Notes: generated by a model from the sequence alone, not told the origin. 64,000 nucleotides of DNA from Haemonchus contortus (GCA_000469685.2 LS997565.1:28379645-28443644); one strand, 5' to 3'. Counted from the first letter of the stretch, positions 9,991 to 22,989 are shown. Numbers and translations are program-made.

Positions 9991-12990
9991 TAATAATTAA
10001 CAGCTAAAAAGATTAACAGTTGGAAGTATAAAGTAGAGGCGATCTAATTCTCTTGAATCGACAACGACATTGGACTACGAGAGCGCAGATGAAGTGCCCG
10101 ACAAACGAAGGCAATTGAAAGTCTTAAGAGGGAAGCTTCCATAGAGACTCCACGTGATTATGTCAGATTCTGCCGAAGAACATTTCTTGAAATAGTCCTT
10201 TGTTGAAGATTAAGGTACCCAATGGATGGAGGGAGTGTTCATCAGAACATACAACTCCTAAACTGACGAGGTAATCTGGGAAGTAATCACCTCGCAGCAA
10301 TCATGGGTGACGGGCAATTTCTCTCAAGAGTTTGCGTCCGAAGCATTCCTCGAGGCTGCGGCGCGGATGTTGTGAAATTATTGAGCTTCACCGAAAACAC
10401 CTACTACTGTGGGTAATTCGAGTCAAGCTAACTAATTCTATACGTAGTTTCTTCTCCAGAAAAACCATTTATTTTTTGTTCTCTCATACAGAATGTAAGG
10501 AATGACCTCGACTCAGACACGACGGTAAGGGACGGCTCTCAATGGTGCCCAGAACTTTAAATGAAAAATGTTGTTTTCAATCGAATGGAAGAGTTGAGAT
10601 TTCAGCTTGAGTCTCAATTTCAATCGTAATTACATTCAGCGTAGTTGCTGACATGCTGATATATGATCTCCCTCCCTGAAGCCATTTCTGGAAACCTGGA
10701 CCACTTTTCAAATGTCCTTTCGGGGGTTAGATCCCTGTCCGGCAATGGAGTTGTATTTGAAGGTTAAATAGCATGCTCAGAGAAGTTCACAACACTTTTT
10801 TGATATGACTCTGAAACCAGCACTTTTCTAGTACTTCCCTCTATCCTGAGATTCTGAGATCAACAGAACTCACTGTATGTAGTCTACTTCTTAATCCAGA
10901 AAATACTCTTAGGAATAGTACTGTAGCGAAAAAAAAGCAGTCTCCGGCTTTCAAGTAGCTACTTTTCCTATCACACTTACCCAGGCCGTTAGAAAAGAAC
11001 AACCAGGAAAGAAGTGTGGGAGGAATGCAAGTAAGGGTTGATGGAAGCTGACATTCGAGCAACTATTGCTGCGGTTCTTCCCATTCATGAAAAAAGCAGC
11101 CGTAGGTTAGACTTCTCTTGGAACCCCGTGATGTGTGGCTTTTCGTTGCGGTCCTACTTGACTCGCAAGCGTCGGTCGTGCGCACGTCGACGCAATGCTG
11201 TCTCCTTCTGTGTTCCTTCGCAAAGTCGTGCCAATTTCTCTACTTCTATCCTCAATTTATTCATGACTGTTTTTCATGACTGGCAAAGGAAGATAAAAGT
11301 AATCCCAGACGGCACCGGCCTTAACTGAAGGCCTGCCTGGAAAACGTCTTCGACACCAAGCAATTTTTCCGTTTATGTTTTGAGGATCAAAGCTGCGAAC
11401 TTGCACTTGCTCCAAAAGACGGACGGCGCTTCGATCAATAATAAGATGACGAGTAGGTCCTTGTGACCGACCGACTGGTCTCAGTTGTTCATGCTTATTG
11501 TTGACAATCTTTATCTCCGCTATTTTTGAACAGAAATGCGACACTGGACTGCAAGTTAAGATATATGTTTCCGCGATAAAAGTATGGAGTTTGGAGTTCG
11601 TAACTCTTCTTGGTGGAGGACTTACCCTTGTCATAAAACGGCTACTGTAGGTGTGAGTAAGTCGTTACGTGAGGGGCTGGTAAACTTCAGTTGTGAGGCA
11701 TACCGATACTTTTCCCTCTCCACAGAAAGCTGTGGGAAAGTATTTTTTGAGAACGTTCTAGGTAATACATATTGCTCATGTATGCTCCATATTGCTATTA
11801 TTTTTAACATTGCTCGAGGTCATAGCTAGGAGACTGCAAAAGTTTCTCCTCTCCCCTTGGCTGCATCCAAGTTTTGGGCTAGTCGATGTCCGTCATGTCA
11901 AGCATTGGACAAGAGGCGCAGCGCTACAGGCTGAAGACATCTAAAACTCGTAGACTCGTGCCAGGAACTAGGCATTTTGGCTTCCTGATTCTGCTCTACT
12001 CATTTCCATATACCAGGAAATATCAGCTTTCAAACAGATCGGGGATCAGTTCCCTTTGGATGTGACTTCGTTTCTCAATGGATTCTGCCTATCTACCTCC
12101 GGTTACCATATTCGGTAGCGAAACCGTAGATTGAGGAAGTGCTTGAAATGATACACAGTAAAGAAGGAAGCGAACAAGCTTTTTGGGAAGCCTCGAAGGC
12201 AAAACATCTTTAAATGAGTAGATGCGCTTGGGATATCGAACATGGGACCGCAGTGAGTGAACTACTAGGCACTTCGGCCCCACTCATCACGCGCTGATGA
12301 CGGCATAACGGATAGCGGAAATAGGGGTTGGCATGAAGGCTGAACTCAGTCCTCATGTTTTGGAAAGTATCCTCAAGGGGGAAACAAGGGCAAAACTTCA
12401 TAAGCACGATATATGTGAGTTGAACGACAACATAACATACTTCTCATAAATGTGGCACTTATATAAAGCTTTGAATAAGGCATTAAAACTTTGGTAAACA
12501 AACTAGTTAAGATTGAATGAAGAAGGATTTGGCAAAAGCCTGTGGAAGGATCGCACTGCATGATCTTCCACAAAAATTTGAAGAGATACTCCACAAAAAT
12601 CTTCGATATAGTGATGTGGTGGGGATCTCCGACGCTTCCCACATAAGGGTGTTACTGTGAACTTGATTAAACCATGACAACATAGTAGCTATGCAGTCAT
12701 ATTGCTTTAAGGTTTTCTTTGTCTCGGGAATGTTTATTGCTTATCCGGTCACCTTATATCAAAAGCGATTTTGGTTCCCAGGTGGGGATTTCCGGAAATC
12801 CATCTAAATTAATTCGGATTCTCAGCCACAACTATGAGAAATTCAGAAAATTTACTGGCTGCTTATTGATCTGGAGCTAATGTTGCCAGCGCTTCTCGTA
12901 CGGAAACCACGATCAAGCTGCACTTGTCAAACAGCAAACGGATCAGAAGTCTCTAAAGCGCCACAACCAGCATTTCAAGTAATTAAAATA
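9991..12990. other. Unassigned 3-kb stretch
   Basis: No gene model could be supported. A 125-codon minus-strand open frame (11257-11634) and neighbours show no domain I know. No terminal repeats or tandem arrays were noticed. Confidence 0.25.
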
Positions 12991-13009
12991 TGTGAACTGT
13001 GCCTCAAGT
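12991..13009 (+). repeat. Solo terminal-repeat remnant of the TTAA element
   Basis: TGTGAACTGTGCCTCAAG matches the right end of the TTAA family and lies only a few bases before the left end of copy C. It looks like the leftover end of an earlier, mostly deleted neighbouring copy. Confidence 0.6.
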
Positions 13010-13012
13010 CTC

Positions 13013-13524
13013 TCAAGGCACAGTTCACGATAAAAATGGTTTTTGAGATTTCACCACAGGATCAATTTGAGGCCGCCTCTTATACCATATCTGGCGCTAC
13101 TATGTCGAAAAACGGCCTAGTTAGGGAGTTATAAAGGCTCAAAGATTGGCCCGTATGTATCCTCGGACGAGTTTCACCGCCATTATAGAGGCTGCACCGA
13201 TCACAAGGGAACCCATGTAGGAAGTTCAAACAACTTGTCATGACCCATAGCGACAGTGAAAGGCAGTTCTGTACAATTCTTGCCTGATGTACTCAGCTCT
13301 TTGTACAATTATAGCAAGTGGAATTTCGTCCAAATACCCCCTTACCGTTATCGTCATGGCAATCTCGTCTAACCCCTATTTTCCCTACTTTTGAGGAGCC
13401 ATATTTTTCTCGAAATCGGTGGATTCTCTCGCTTTCTTCACTATCGATGAACGACTCCCAACCTATACTTCCGCTTTTCGAATAAAAACGGGTACCTTAA
13501 AACTATCGTGAACTGGGCGTTTAA
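13013..13524 (+). mobile_element. TTAA-ended miniature inverted-repeat element, copy C
   Basis: Begins TCAAGGCACAGTTCACGATA and ends CGTGAACTGGGCGTTTAA. The internal words shared with copies B, D and E include 'acggcctagttagggagtt', 'tatcctcggacgagtttcac' and 'gacccatagcgacagtgaaa'. It is non-coding. The left TTAA has mutated to TCAA. Confidence 0.85.
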
Positions 13525-14474
13525 GGAAAAAAAGCCATGCCATTGCATCGAAATGCACGCACTAGACAAACGAGGAACACAATTAGTTTGGGCCATAAAG
13601 AAGCTCTTCGGAGGAAAGAAGACCGGATTTCGATGATAAAAATCTTCCACATATTCAGAAAAAGTTGTACAGTGTGCATTCGTAAAGTATTTCTGTCAGG
13701 CTTATTCTGGGTTGGATCATTTATAGACTGGATAGCTTGATATCAAAGCTTGTTCACTAGTCGTTGTGCTGAATCAATCAGAGAAGTTATTCCACTTCCA
13801 GGACGATCGAATGGCGCAGCGCTTAGTGAATTTTCGTGAAGATCACGCCTAGAGCAGGTAAGGGTGTGCCTCATAGTTGGTATGATTTTTCTGAGGTAAG
13901 AAATGGGAACACTGAGTAGCGTCGATGGATTGGTCGATGAGCACAGTCCTTTTTACCAGTGTGTAACAAAGGAGTCACTAACATAAAGAAAATCGCAAAC
14001 TACTTAGCACATTGCTCCATTTCCTGACAAGAGAGTGATTGCTGCTGTAACCAGAAAAACTCAACGTAGCCGTCGACAAATTGAAATTACTAGCAAAACA
14101 GCGACTAATCCTACAAATTCAACGATGGGCGAATTCAAAATGAAAGAAAGGTGCTGTCAGGAGCTAGCCGATGGAAGTTGCCTGTTTCGAGGGGCGTGTA
14201 CTGAAGGAAATGGGCGGAGGCAGATATATGGTTCCTAAAAGTTGTTCACTCTCATTACGTCATATCACTTCCTTCTTTTAATGCCGGGAGTATATTACCC
14301 CGCTCAAATGTGAAAGGATTCCTTTAGGATACAATTTTCCTAAAAATCGTCTGAACAGTAACCATAAAGGTAAGGAAAGTTTAGGTTACTTCGTTGTCGT
14401 ACGTTGCGGTGAGCGCTCCCTCAATCATCCTTTTACGTAGAGTTCGCAGTGCAGTGTGAGTCTGATAGTTTGTT
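13525..14474. other. Unassigned stretch
   Basis: Nothing recognised. Short basic open frames (13537-13740, 14035-14238) have no motif. Confidence 0.25.
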
Positions 14475-14516
14475 GGTGTGTTTGTGGGTGTGTGTGTGTG
14501 TGTTTGTGTCTGTATA
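14475..14516. repeat. GT-rich microsatellite
   Basis: Imperfect (GT)n tract with interspersed TTT and GGG. Confidence 0.8.
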
Positions 14517-14610
14517 CGTGTTTTAGCGAAAATTCATGAATCCTGCTTCTCAGGGGGACCAGTAAAGAACCTTAGAAGGCCGGAGAAGTAGAATCCGCTA
14601 CGACGTTATT

Positions 14611-14700
14611 ATTCAAGACACGGTCCGCGACAATTTGAGGTGATCTCTGTGGGTAAAAAAGGTATCGATAATAAAGAGTAGTGCAACCACTGAGAAAAAA
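14611..14700 (+). repeat. Diverged end of a TTAA-type element
   Basis: TTCAAGACACGGTCCGCGAC followed by AATTTGAGGT resembles, base for base with changes, the reverse-orientation end of the TTAA family seen at 1621. No partner end was found, so this is a weak, old remnant. Confidence 0.35.
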
Positions 14701-15790
14701 AGAAAAGGACTGCAGAATTCGTGAAATATAAGGTATGTTGAAAGTATTGAAAATAGTGGGCTGTACGATATTATTATAGAACTACAGCAATGGAAGTGGA
14801 ATCCGATCGAGATTCCATCCGCCAGCAATTACATTAAAAGCTGGCAAAGAGCGCAAGAGGTCAAAGGTTGATTTCCACTGTGGCCGGGGGGTCACGCTTG
14901 GTTGTTTGAATTTTCAACATCTGCGCTCCGTTATAAATGCTGCGGCTTCTACAGTGGCGTTGAAACACGTCCGCCTTTGGGCGTGGACGTAGAGCTCAGC
15001 GTGCGCAATGTTTGTACCAATTTTCGATCCGACAATGCCCATAGGTGATGTGAAGTGGAACGGGGCTCCAGATAGTTGGTGTGGTAACTTAGAGGGTGGC
15101 TGACGTAGTCGTTTTTTGATGTCAGCAGAAGGGTTAAATCATTCCCGACAAGGGAATCTTCATACAAGCGGTGATAAGGTGTCATAGTGAACAGTAACAT
15201 CGTTCTCCAATAAAGGACTGATAAGGAGCCACGGATCTGTAACGCCTTTCTGGATAGCAGAAAAACCATGGCATTTCGGTGGATCTTGTATGACGAGACG
15301 TGATCGTTAATGGTTGATAACACTGACCATTACAAGTGATAAAGTTCGTAAGGTAGTCAAAAGAGGCGGGAGTTTCCTAGCCTGTGACGACCTTCGTGCC
15401 AACGATGGAACCCCATGACACTTTGGTGGGTGGAGCGTGATGGTGGAGTGAGGTACTTGGTGGAAGGCACTGATGGTAATAATGGGAAAAGGCTGATTGG
15501 AGACTGTATGATTCAAGGATTATTACATAGTGACGCATTGACACTTTTGAGGGGGATTCGCCGAAATCGTCGATGACTCGTTACAGGAAATTCAATAACT
15601 GATGCTTGCCATATGCCCCTTCGTTTTCCTTATGGGAGCAGAGCATTGCTGCATCAGTGTGTGGTACCTGGTGTGACTGGCTCACAGATGACGGACTGAG
15701 GAAATGGTAATAGTTGATAAGGTTGATAATGGATTGCAACTTTTTTGTTCCTGAACCTTTTGGTGGATCGTAGTCTTGACATCCTACTTA
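14701..15790. other. Unassigned stretch
   Basis: A minus-strand region (14949-15516) is open over two overlapping frames (124 and 69 codons), but no protein family was recognised. It could be a decayed exon or retroelement piece. Confidence 0.25.
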
Positions 15791-15804
15791 CTATAAAGCG
15801 CTTA

Positions 15805-16040
<236 letters not shown>

Positions 16041-16099
16041 CACGAAATTCCTTAGCTCCTTTAGATCTGCCTGGAGAGACCGATCAAGCGTGGGATGGG

Positions 16100-16760
16100 T
16101 GGGCCATGTCCCGAGAAGTATAAAGCACACATCAGCTTGGCGAAGCCCCGCCCACAGTGGTCATGGCGTGCATCGAAATGAGCTGTACTGAGGACCATGA
16201 TTCCAAGTTCAGTCACAAGACGGCCTTAAAACTGGGGTTTGAAGGTGGCTAGACGTGTGCATTGGTAAGCTAGATCGAATTGGGGAGACCCACCCCCAAT
16301 GGGCGGGGCGTTCTCCAAAAATGCAATGCTTTATGAAAACATTTATAACTCGGTTTGGAGAAAGCCAACAGAGCAGGAAAAAGTTGTTGTGGGAAGGGCA
16401 TTGTCGAAGGTGTCTCCAGCAAAAATGACGTCAGCGGAGGCCCGCCCACAATGGGCGGAGTGTGCCTCGAAGCTCACATTCCTTCTTACATTTATATACG
16501 AAAATCCATTACCCCACTTCCCAATAACCTAGAAAATCCAAACTTGGTAGGAGTACAGGCGCCATGGTGGGAAAACCTATGATGGGTGGCAGAACCAGAC
16601 TCCACCCACAAGGGGCGGGGTTTGAGCGGAAACTTATAAATCCTGTCCCAGTGTAACTAGAGCGTTCAAGTTTTGTAGGATCACAGGTGACAGGATGGGA
16701 ACACTTATGGTGGGTGGCAGGACCAGACTCCTCGTTTTGCTCTGAGCGAAATTTTTCGAG
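16100..16760 (+). repeat. GC-box minisatellite, array 1
   Basis: Four to five degenerate units of roughly 125-160 bases. Each has a core resembling CCGCCCACAATGGGCGG (near 16143, 16288, 16441 and 16603, decayed at 16728), followed by a 'tataactcggtttgga' or 'tataaatcctgtcccagtg' segment, then words such as 'gtaggagtacaggcg' and 'gtgggtggcag'. The core is itself a short inverted repeat. A related array lies at 18690-19290 and a single unit at 37280. Confidence 0.75.
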
Positions 16761-17180
16761 CCCTCGAAAACCTTACACACTTTATTAAAAGTTTTCCTAC
16801 CAAGCTTTCAATGGACATTCTCTAATTGTACGGAATAATTAGTTGTCTGGAGCCTCAAATTTCATATAGGCTTCCAATATCTCCACAAGTCTACATTATT
16901 GAGATCGATCACCACAAAAAGTCGTCTCAGAGCAATGAGCGTCTAACCACCACTCCGCCATCAACTTATACACCTAGCCCGGGTGGCGTAACTTGCATAT
17001 TGACCAAAATGCCTTGACTCTGAGGTCCCCAGGAAATTGTTCTTCAAATTCAGTGCGCGCACTTGTTTTGTAGAACTGCTTGCAATAAAGCAGAGTGTGG
17101 AACTAAAAAATCCATTACTACTGGCGTTGCGCCACACTTCTGAAGTTTACCTTTTCACGGCTTAAGTCGTTTCTACTTTA
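16761..17180. other. Unassigned stretch
   Basis: Nothing recognised. Confidence 0.25.
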
Positions 17181-17189
17181 TGTACTTCT

Positions 17190-18675
17190 GCATCTACGAC
17201 TCTCCTTTATTAAGAGCTCTCCCTAACTGGAGGCGGACCGTAAGTTCTGAGGACTTCCCCAGAGGCGCTGGTAGATTCAAAGAACTCTCTTTTTCTGCTA
17301 TCCTGGGTGGATGCCTACGGGTGTGGAGAGTCTGCGAGTGCGGTTGGTATTCTGCACATAAGTTCAGCCAAAGACTTGCATTCGAATAATTGGGAGATAT
17401 ATGGGAGGCAATTGGGATAGCCTCTAAAATCAAAGTGCTTCGTCCACACCGGGTTAGCCTGACTAGCTTTCCTGAGTCAGCCCAACCCCTATAGTCTGAC
17501 AGCTGGATATCCATATGCTAGAACATTAATGTAAATGGGCCTCGTTCTAATAAACCTGAGGCGGTCCCCAATACTGCAGTAACGCTCGGAGGAAGCTATT
17601 AAGAGCTCAGGGCCAAAACAAGACAAAGTGAAGAAGATGCGATGATGCAAGCCAAGAAGATTACGTATAAAGTAGTTTTACTGATCGAGACGAGAAGGCA
17701 TCGCTCGTTGCACACCGATTTCGAAACTGAAAAAAACGTTTCTCCAGTATATGATATAGCAGAGAGGTGGGCTGTGAAGATCGTCCTCTGCAAGTTGCAT
17801 TTGGCCATGAACACCGATTCGCACGAAAGCTCGACACCCGAGAACTCGAAGTTTGCGATTAGAAAGATGTGGCTCAGTCCAGCTCGTTGCCTATGTACCT
17901 AGATTGAAACAATGAAAGGATGAGAAGCGTTTTACATGAGCCTGTAATGGTTCTTCAAGAAAACCATACTTTCTTCAAGGTCGTCGTTGTGATTTCAACG
18001 CCAAATTGGCCTGAGGAGAACGGCTGAAGGGCTAAGTATCGGGAGTGACGTCGCCGCTGCTCCGAAGTTTTATGCGGGATCAGACCATCGTCTACTCCAT
18101 GCTGGATTCTAATTTTTCCATAAGTGAAGGAGGAGCGGTGAAGTTTAGGAAACGAAGCGCGATGGACGTCATCAAACGAGATTACTTCGCTTCTCTTGCG
18201 GGTTTTCAGAAAGAATCTTCTATGGACACAATGAAGAATATAACCGACTCATCGAACACCTTTAAGATTTGAAAGCTGAGAATTTACTAGTCGTCAAGAG
18301 ACGTCTTTCTTCGGAGACCCTCGAGCTGATAAGCCAGCATGTGATCACGCGAGCTTCAGCAATGATTAACAAACGTCCGAACATGCGGAACTAAGCCTAG
18401 AAGCGATGAAGGAAGATACGAAAGAGAGAAGAACAGCAAATATGGCTGAAGCCCTTTCGAAATCCGACCGACACGCGATCATGTCGATAAATGTACGGAG
18501 CTCGGTCGAATAGGAGCAAAACAAAACAACTCTGGAGCCTGCAACCCTCTATCGTCAGAGCTCTGGCTAAACTATTCACGAGCTTTCTGTCGGAGTGCAA
18601 AGTGCCCATGCAAAGTGGCAGGAGTTTGTTGCTGAATAAGAAAGGAAATCCAGACAATCCTTACTTTGTATAAAC
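17190..18675 (+). pseudogene. RTE-type non-LTR retrotransposon remnant R1 (endonuclease and start of reverse transcriptase)
   Basis: From 17190 to about 17580 the sequence resembles the leader of R2 at 23005-23200 (shared 'gtgtggagagt' and 'agccaaa.gctt' words). An APE-like endonuclease follows, broken in several frames: ETRRHRSLHTDFE (near 17690), CDFNAKLA (17988, where the nuclease family has GDFNAK) and KFYAGSDHRLL (18063). It continues with the linker ASLAGFQKESSMDTMKN, SSETLELISQ, and the RT N-terminal segment LAKLFTSFLSECKVPMQS near 18570. It ends before the RT palm motifs. Multiple stops make it a dead fragment. Confidence 0.8.
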
Positions 18676-18689
18676 CACAAATTTCCGTC

Positions 18690-19290
18690 TGTTTTCGGTT
18701 TGTCGGTCTGTAGGTGTGTTTGTCCATTTATAGCCATATTCTGTGGCACGTTCTGGAAATCGGACAGGGACAGCTAGACCAGGTTGGAACAAGTGGGGAA
18801 TGGGCCAGGATACTTGGGAACACGTGACCCACACTAAGCTCCACCCACTAGCGGCGGGGCATGCGCAAAGTGTGGTTCACCGTGAATCTATAACTCCTGT
18901 TCTCCCCGGGCTAGAGTTTTCATATAGGGAAGGGACACAGGCGGCAAGATGAGGACGCCAGTGGCATGCGACAGGATATGAGTTACGCCTTCTAGAGGCG
19001 GGGCGTAAGCAAAATTGTTAATTTGGACCAGTCTGTACCTAGAGCATCCAAGTTTGGCAGAGATGCAGGCGGCAAGTTAGAAAAACTAATGACAGGTGGC
19101 AGGTGTGGATTTCACCTACTGGGGGGGGGGGAGGGAGGATGGAGGGGGCGTGAGTGAATATATTTAGTTTGGACCTGAGATCTCGGGCTTTCCAATTTGG
19201 TAGAAATACGGGCGTCAGTGTGGGAAGACTAACGGCGGGTGGGGGGGGGGGTCTGGAATTCGGAGTGGGGGCAGGGGGGGGGGGGGAAGT
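18690..19290 (+). repeat. GC-box minisatellite, array 2, with poly-G runs
   Basis: Second array of the family seen at 16100. The head has 'gtcggtctgtaggtgtgttt', then units with cores 'cacccactagcggcggggc' (18842) and 'ttctagaggcggggcgtaag' (18995), followed by a unit whose core has become G homopolymer (near 19120, 19240 and 19275). Each core is followed by 'ataactcctgt', 'ctagag' and 'acaggcggcaag' type words. Confidence 0.7.
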
Positions 19291-20124
19291 GGCAAATGTG
19301 AAATCAAAATCCTGCCTAAAGGCTTTCTACATTATGTAACGTTAATTCACAACCTGGCTACCTTCATACGTGTAGCCTTCAGGTATGATTGGGACATACT
19401 GTCTAGGTAGGGATATATTGCTCTAGGGAAGTTGGCTGATACACCGATATCTTATGCTATACATATCAATCTACTGTGTAGAGGACCGCTCAATTACAAT
19501 CATGTTTCCTTTGATCGTACAGTGTTTCGACTTCGACAAAGTCGGAAAAATGCGGTAGTATCAAAGCTCTAAACGTAACGATCGATAGTAGGAACCGAAT
19601 TTGTCCGGTGTAGCATTGTACTACTCTTTTTTGTACTTCTCTTTTTTGATAGGGATGCTGCTGACTACTTTTTTTTTCGAGAAGAGAAGGAGGGACTGAT
19701 GATAGGTCTCAGTGAGGCATTCAATTGGAGGACAGCCCAGCATTTTCGTCCGACTGCCTTATAAAAATTCCATGTAACTACCTGTAGAGAATTTTATCGT
19801 TAAGCCAGTGAAAAAATCTTTGCCCACTCGCCTCATCAGTGCAGAGCACTTTTGTCTTCAAAATTTAAAATTTGTGTAAAACTTCTGCGCTTTCATGATT
19901 TCGAGTAAAAACTTCATCAATGAATATAGTGGTCAACGAGGTCGTCGGCTGATATGCTATCAGATGCCTGCTTGGGTGAGCGACTTAACGACACAAGTGA
20001 GAGAACTTCCCACTTCATCTTTTGCGAAGGACAGGTTTTGTAATACAATGGTAAGGGGGTGAACAAGGGAACAAGTTATATAAGGACCTTTCCTGGATTT
20101 TTTTAATGTCTCTGTTAATGCATG
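19291..20124. other. Unassigned stretch
   Basis: Nothing recognised. It may include more decayed RTE sequence upstream of 20125. Confidence 0.25.
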
Positions 20125-20300
20125 GATCTTCCGAGAAAACCAGGCGTCGTTCAGAATGGGAAGACTCAGGGGTAAAGGGCTCCACGACCGCTATTTACAT
20201 CACCTCCTCTCAGCAGCCAGAGTCGTGCTAATACCAAACATGGAGTAGGAAGAACAAATGTTGCCTAGAATCGACGGCGCTTGTGGGGAGATTGGCTTAA
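20125..20300 (+). pseudogene. RTE remnant, left part of a copy split by TTAA elements
   Basis: Reverse-transcriptase palm remnant. Frames pieced together give RYLHHLL before a degraded catalytic box (family form LRFADDIVLI, here LLSAARVVLI), then EEQMLPRIDGACGEIGLK. The reading breaks exactly at the TTAA where copy F of the miniature element starts (20297). It resumes after 21408. Confidence 0.7.
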
Positions 20301-20823
20301 AGGCACAGGTCACGAAAAAATGGTTTCGGAGATTTGCACATAGTTTGAATTCGATGCCCCCTCTGATACCATTCGTGCAGGAATTAGGTCGGAAAACGGT
20401 CTGGATAGGGACAATAAGGTCAGGAACATTGGGGGACGTCAGGCCTCCGCCCCTCGCTAGGCTGACTACGGGTTCGAATTTTCCTTCACCACTTTCGCAT
20501 TGGAGCGAAGTTGGTGGAAAATCGATAAGCTGGTTGGCAAATTGCCAGGTTCAAGGCTGTAGTCTAAATCAGCTGTTTGGGTGTTTTGTGTGCCATTGCA
20601 CACATGGCGTCGCTTTCGTGTCTTCCGCGAAAATTCACTTAACCACCGTTTTCCCATTATGAATCTCGTCCAACCACTTTTTCCTTTTTTTTCGACCGTT
20701 TGTTTTCCTTTTTTTCACTGTTTTTAGCCTTTTATGCTTTACCATTGTCCTAGTGTAGGCCTTACCTACCACTATCTCTGAATTACCGGATACCCCCAAA
20801 ATTGTCCTGAACTGTGCCTTTAA
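20297..20823 (+). mobile_element. TTAA-ended miniature element, copy F (subfamily 2), nested in an RTE copy
   Basis: Starts TTAAAGGCACAGGTCACGAA and ends CCTGAACTGTGCCTTTAA. The interior differs from copies A-E but keeps shared blocks ('tgataccatt', 'aggtcggaaaacgg'), so it is a second subfamily. It is inserted in reverse-transcriptase sequence and shares its right-hand TTAA with copy G. Confidence 0.85.
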
Positions 20824-21407
20824 AGGCACAGTTCACGAAAAAGTGTTATCGGAGATTTGCACATAGTTTGAATTCGAAGCCCCCTCTAATACCATTTGTG
20901 CAGGAATGAGGTAGGAAAACGGCTGGATAGGGCACAATAAGGAACAGTGGGGAACGGGAGGATTCCGCCCCTCGCTAGGTTGACTACGAGCTCTAATTGT
21001 CCTTCACTACTTTGGCATTGGAGCAACATTAATGCAAAATCGATAGGCTGGTTGGCAAATTGCCCACAGACGGTCAGCTGGTCGACCGCCTCGTATTGGG
21101 ACTACTATTCGGTTGTTTTTCTAGTATTCGCCTATATTCTACGCTATTCTGTTCTAATTAATTTTTCTTAGCCGTCGTCAAAAGGTCGACATTGATGCTG
21201 CACAATAAATCAGATTAATAACGGTAGGAGAATTAGTTTTACTGAATAAGTCAAAATCAGCTGTTGGTGTGTTGTGTGCAATGGCAGACACTGCGTCGCG
21301 TTTGTCTGACACGCCCGAAAAAAATCTCCGTTTTTTCGCCAGTAGCTCGTCCGACCCCCCCCCCCCTTTTCCCTTGTTTTTTGTAGCCCTCTACTTCTTT
21401 GTAGAAC
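20820..21407 (+). mobile_element. TTAA-ended miniature element, copy G (subfamily 2), truncated
   Basis: Starts at the same TTAA that ends copy F and matches it ('gagatttgcacatagtttga', 'cgcccctcgctagg', 'gctggttggcaaattgcc'). It then carries about 170 unrelated bases (21070-21245) before matching again ('aatcagctgtt', 'tgtgtgc'). Its right terminal repeat is missing, and it passes directly into RTE sequence. Confidence 0.75.
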
Positions 21408-21930
21408 GAATATCTCTGAATGCTCTAGCTACATTTATTCAATCCGAGAGCCCGATCGATGAGGACCTAGCTCCGGAGCTGTGCGGAAGGGAACGAGTGA
21501 AGAACATTCAAGAATATCGAGGGGATGTTGAAGAATACAAAAAACATCCGGCTCCACGCTCACCATTTTGAGACTGCGGTCCTTCCTGCATTCACCTACA
21601 CCTCGGAGACTTGTACTCTAAGAAAGCGCAGTGTGCGTCATCCAGCGCGCCACGGAAAGGAACAGAAAAAAATCTAATGATTTATTTTTCCTATTAAAAC
21701 AAGAACAGAATAGAATCCGGAGACCCGAGCTCTGTCATTCAATGAATGTCACAGATGTCGTCGCTACGCCAAATATGAAACAGCAGGTGAGCCGGTCAAG
21801 TTATTCCATGATGAGACGACGGTTGCTGATTGGACCTCTCGGGGCTCTACACGAACTTTTCTGACTTGCAATAGGGACAAATGGAAACGTTACTGGCGCC
21901 CACAGATGATAGAGGTGATATTTCCGCTTA
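21408..21930 (+). pseudogene. RTE remnant, right part of the split copy (C-terminal region)
   Basis: Continues the RTE protein after the nested elements: NISECSSYIY, EDLAPEL, a VLPAFTYTSET-like segment, VIQRATER, then VADWTSRG and CNRDKWKRYWRP near 21810-21895. The last is the conserved C-terminal tail of this RTE group, also seen at 59375. Frames shift repeatedly. Together with 20125-20300 it is one interrupted copy, with perhaps 20 codons lost at the junction. Confidence 0.75.
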
Positions 21931-22989
21931 TTAATCGGTAAGCGATATCTTTCCCAACGGCTAGCTACAGCAACTTCAACTATTGCAGATATTACTCGCT
22001 GACTCGCTCCTTCGATAACAGCCGGGGCAGACTTTTATGATCGCCCACTTGTTGATGGCTCCGCCGTACAAAACCGTTTTGCATTTCACATGACCGAATG
22101 CAGGTGTACTCCCCTATTGCAGACGCTTTTGAAAATCATGCAAAAATTTAAAATTATGTTATATTATGTAAATTGTGTTTCAGACATAATAATATTTGTG
22201 AACATTTCGAAAAGTTCCATTTGGTGAGTTGCCAGTAAATTTATGAAACATTTGATTTATAACGACCCGGTATTTTCTCACAGCGCTCATGCACGCGTGA
22301 AGACGACGCTGCTGATACAGCCAAATCAACAACATTTTGGAGGCCCTTATGCATCTCTTTCCACTGCCTAATACATATCAGGTGGGGATCCAATCAGGTG
22401 TAAGTGATTATCAATCACGGAGCCTAGCTTTACAGACTTCCTTACTGTGTACGCGTTATTGTGAGCAGAGCAACTTCTCCGCTCTTGAGCTGCCCTACTT
22501 ACTTGTTGCATTTCGAGCATTCAGCGAACCCAACGAATGTTTGAACTTGTGGGAGAGGCTAATATGAAGTTGGAAGCTCTAGACAAGTAGCGTTTTTGTA
22601 GAAATAGCGATTGTTTATCAAGAGGTGATCTATTAAAGGCTCATGGAGGTCAAAGTAGCATTCCGCTGAATCGTATACCGTAGAGGTTTATTTGATCCAA
22701 GTAAGAATAAGCAATTCTCATTAACAATAACGCTTTGAAAGTCATACGCTTGAATTGAATGTCGCTTTTTGTGACCAGCAGCCTATCCAGACACTGAAAA
22801 ATTTTGAATTAGAATTTATAGAGCTTTTCAATGTGTCAGACGATGTTCTCCCTTAAATTGACGTGTTACGAAATTACGAGGTTCGAACTCCATAAAAATC
22901 CAGTCCTTTCATAAGACTTTGGATCTCACTATCGGAGGTTCTATTTTATCAAAGAATTTTTTGGCTGGTTGTTGGAGAGGCTACGTACT
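21931..22989. other. Unassigned stretch
   Basis: Nothing recognised. Confidence 0.25.
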
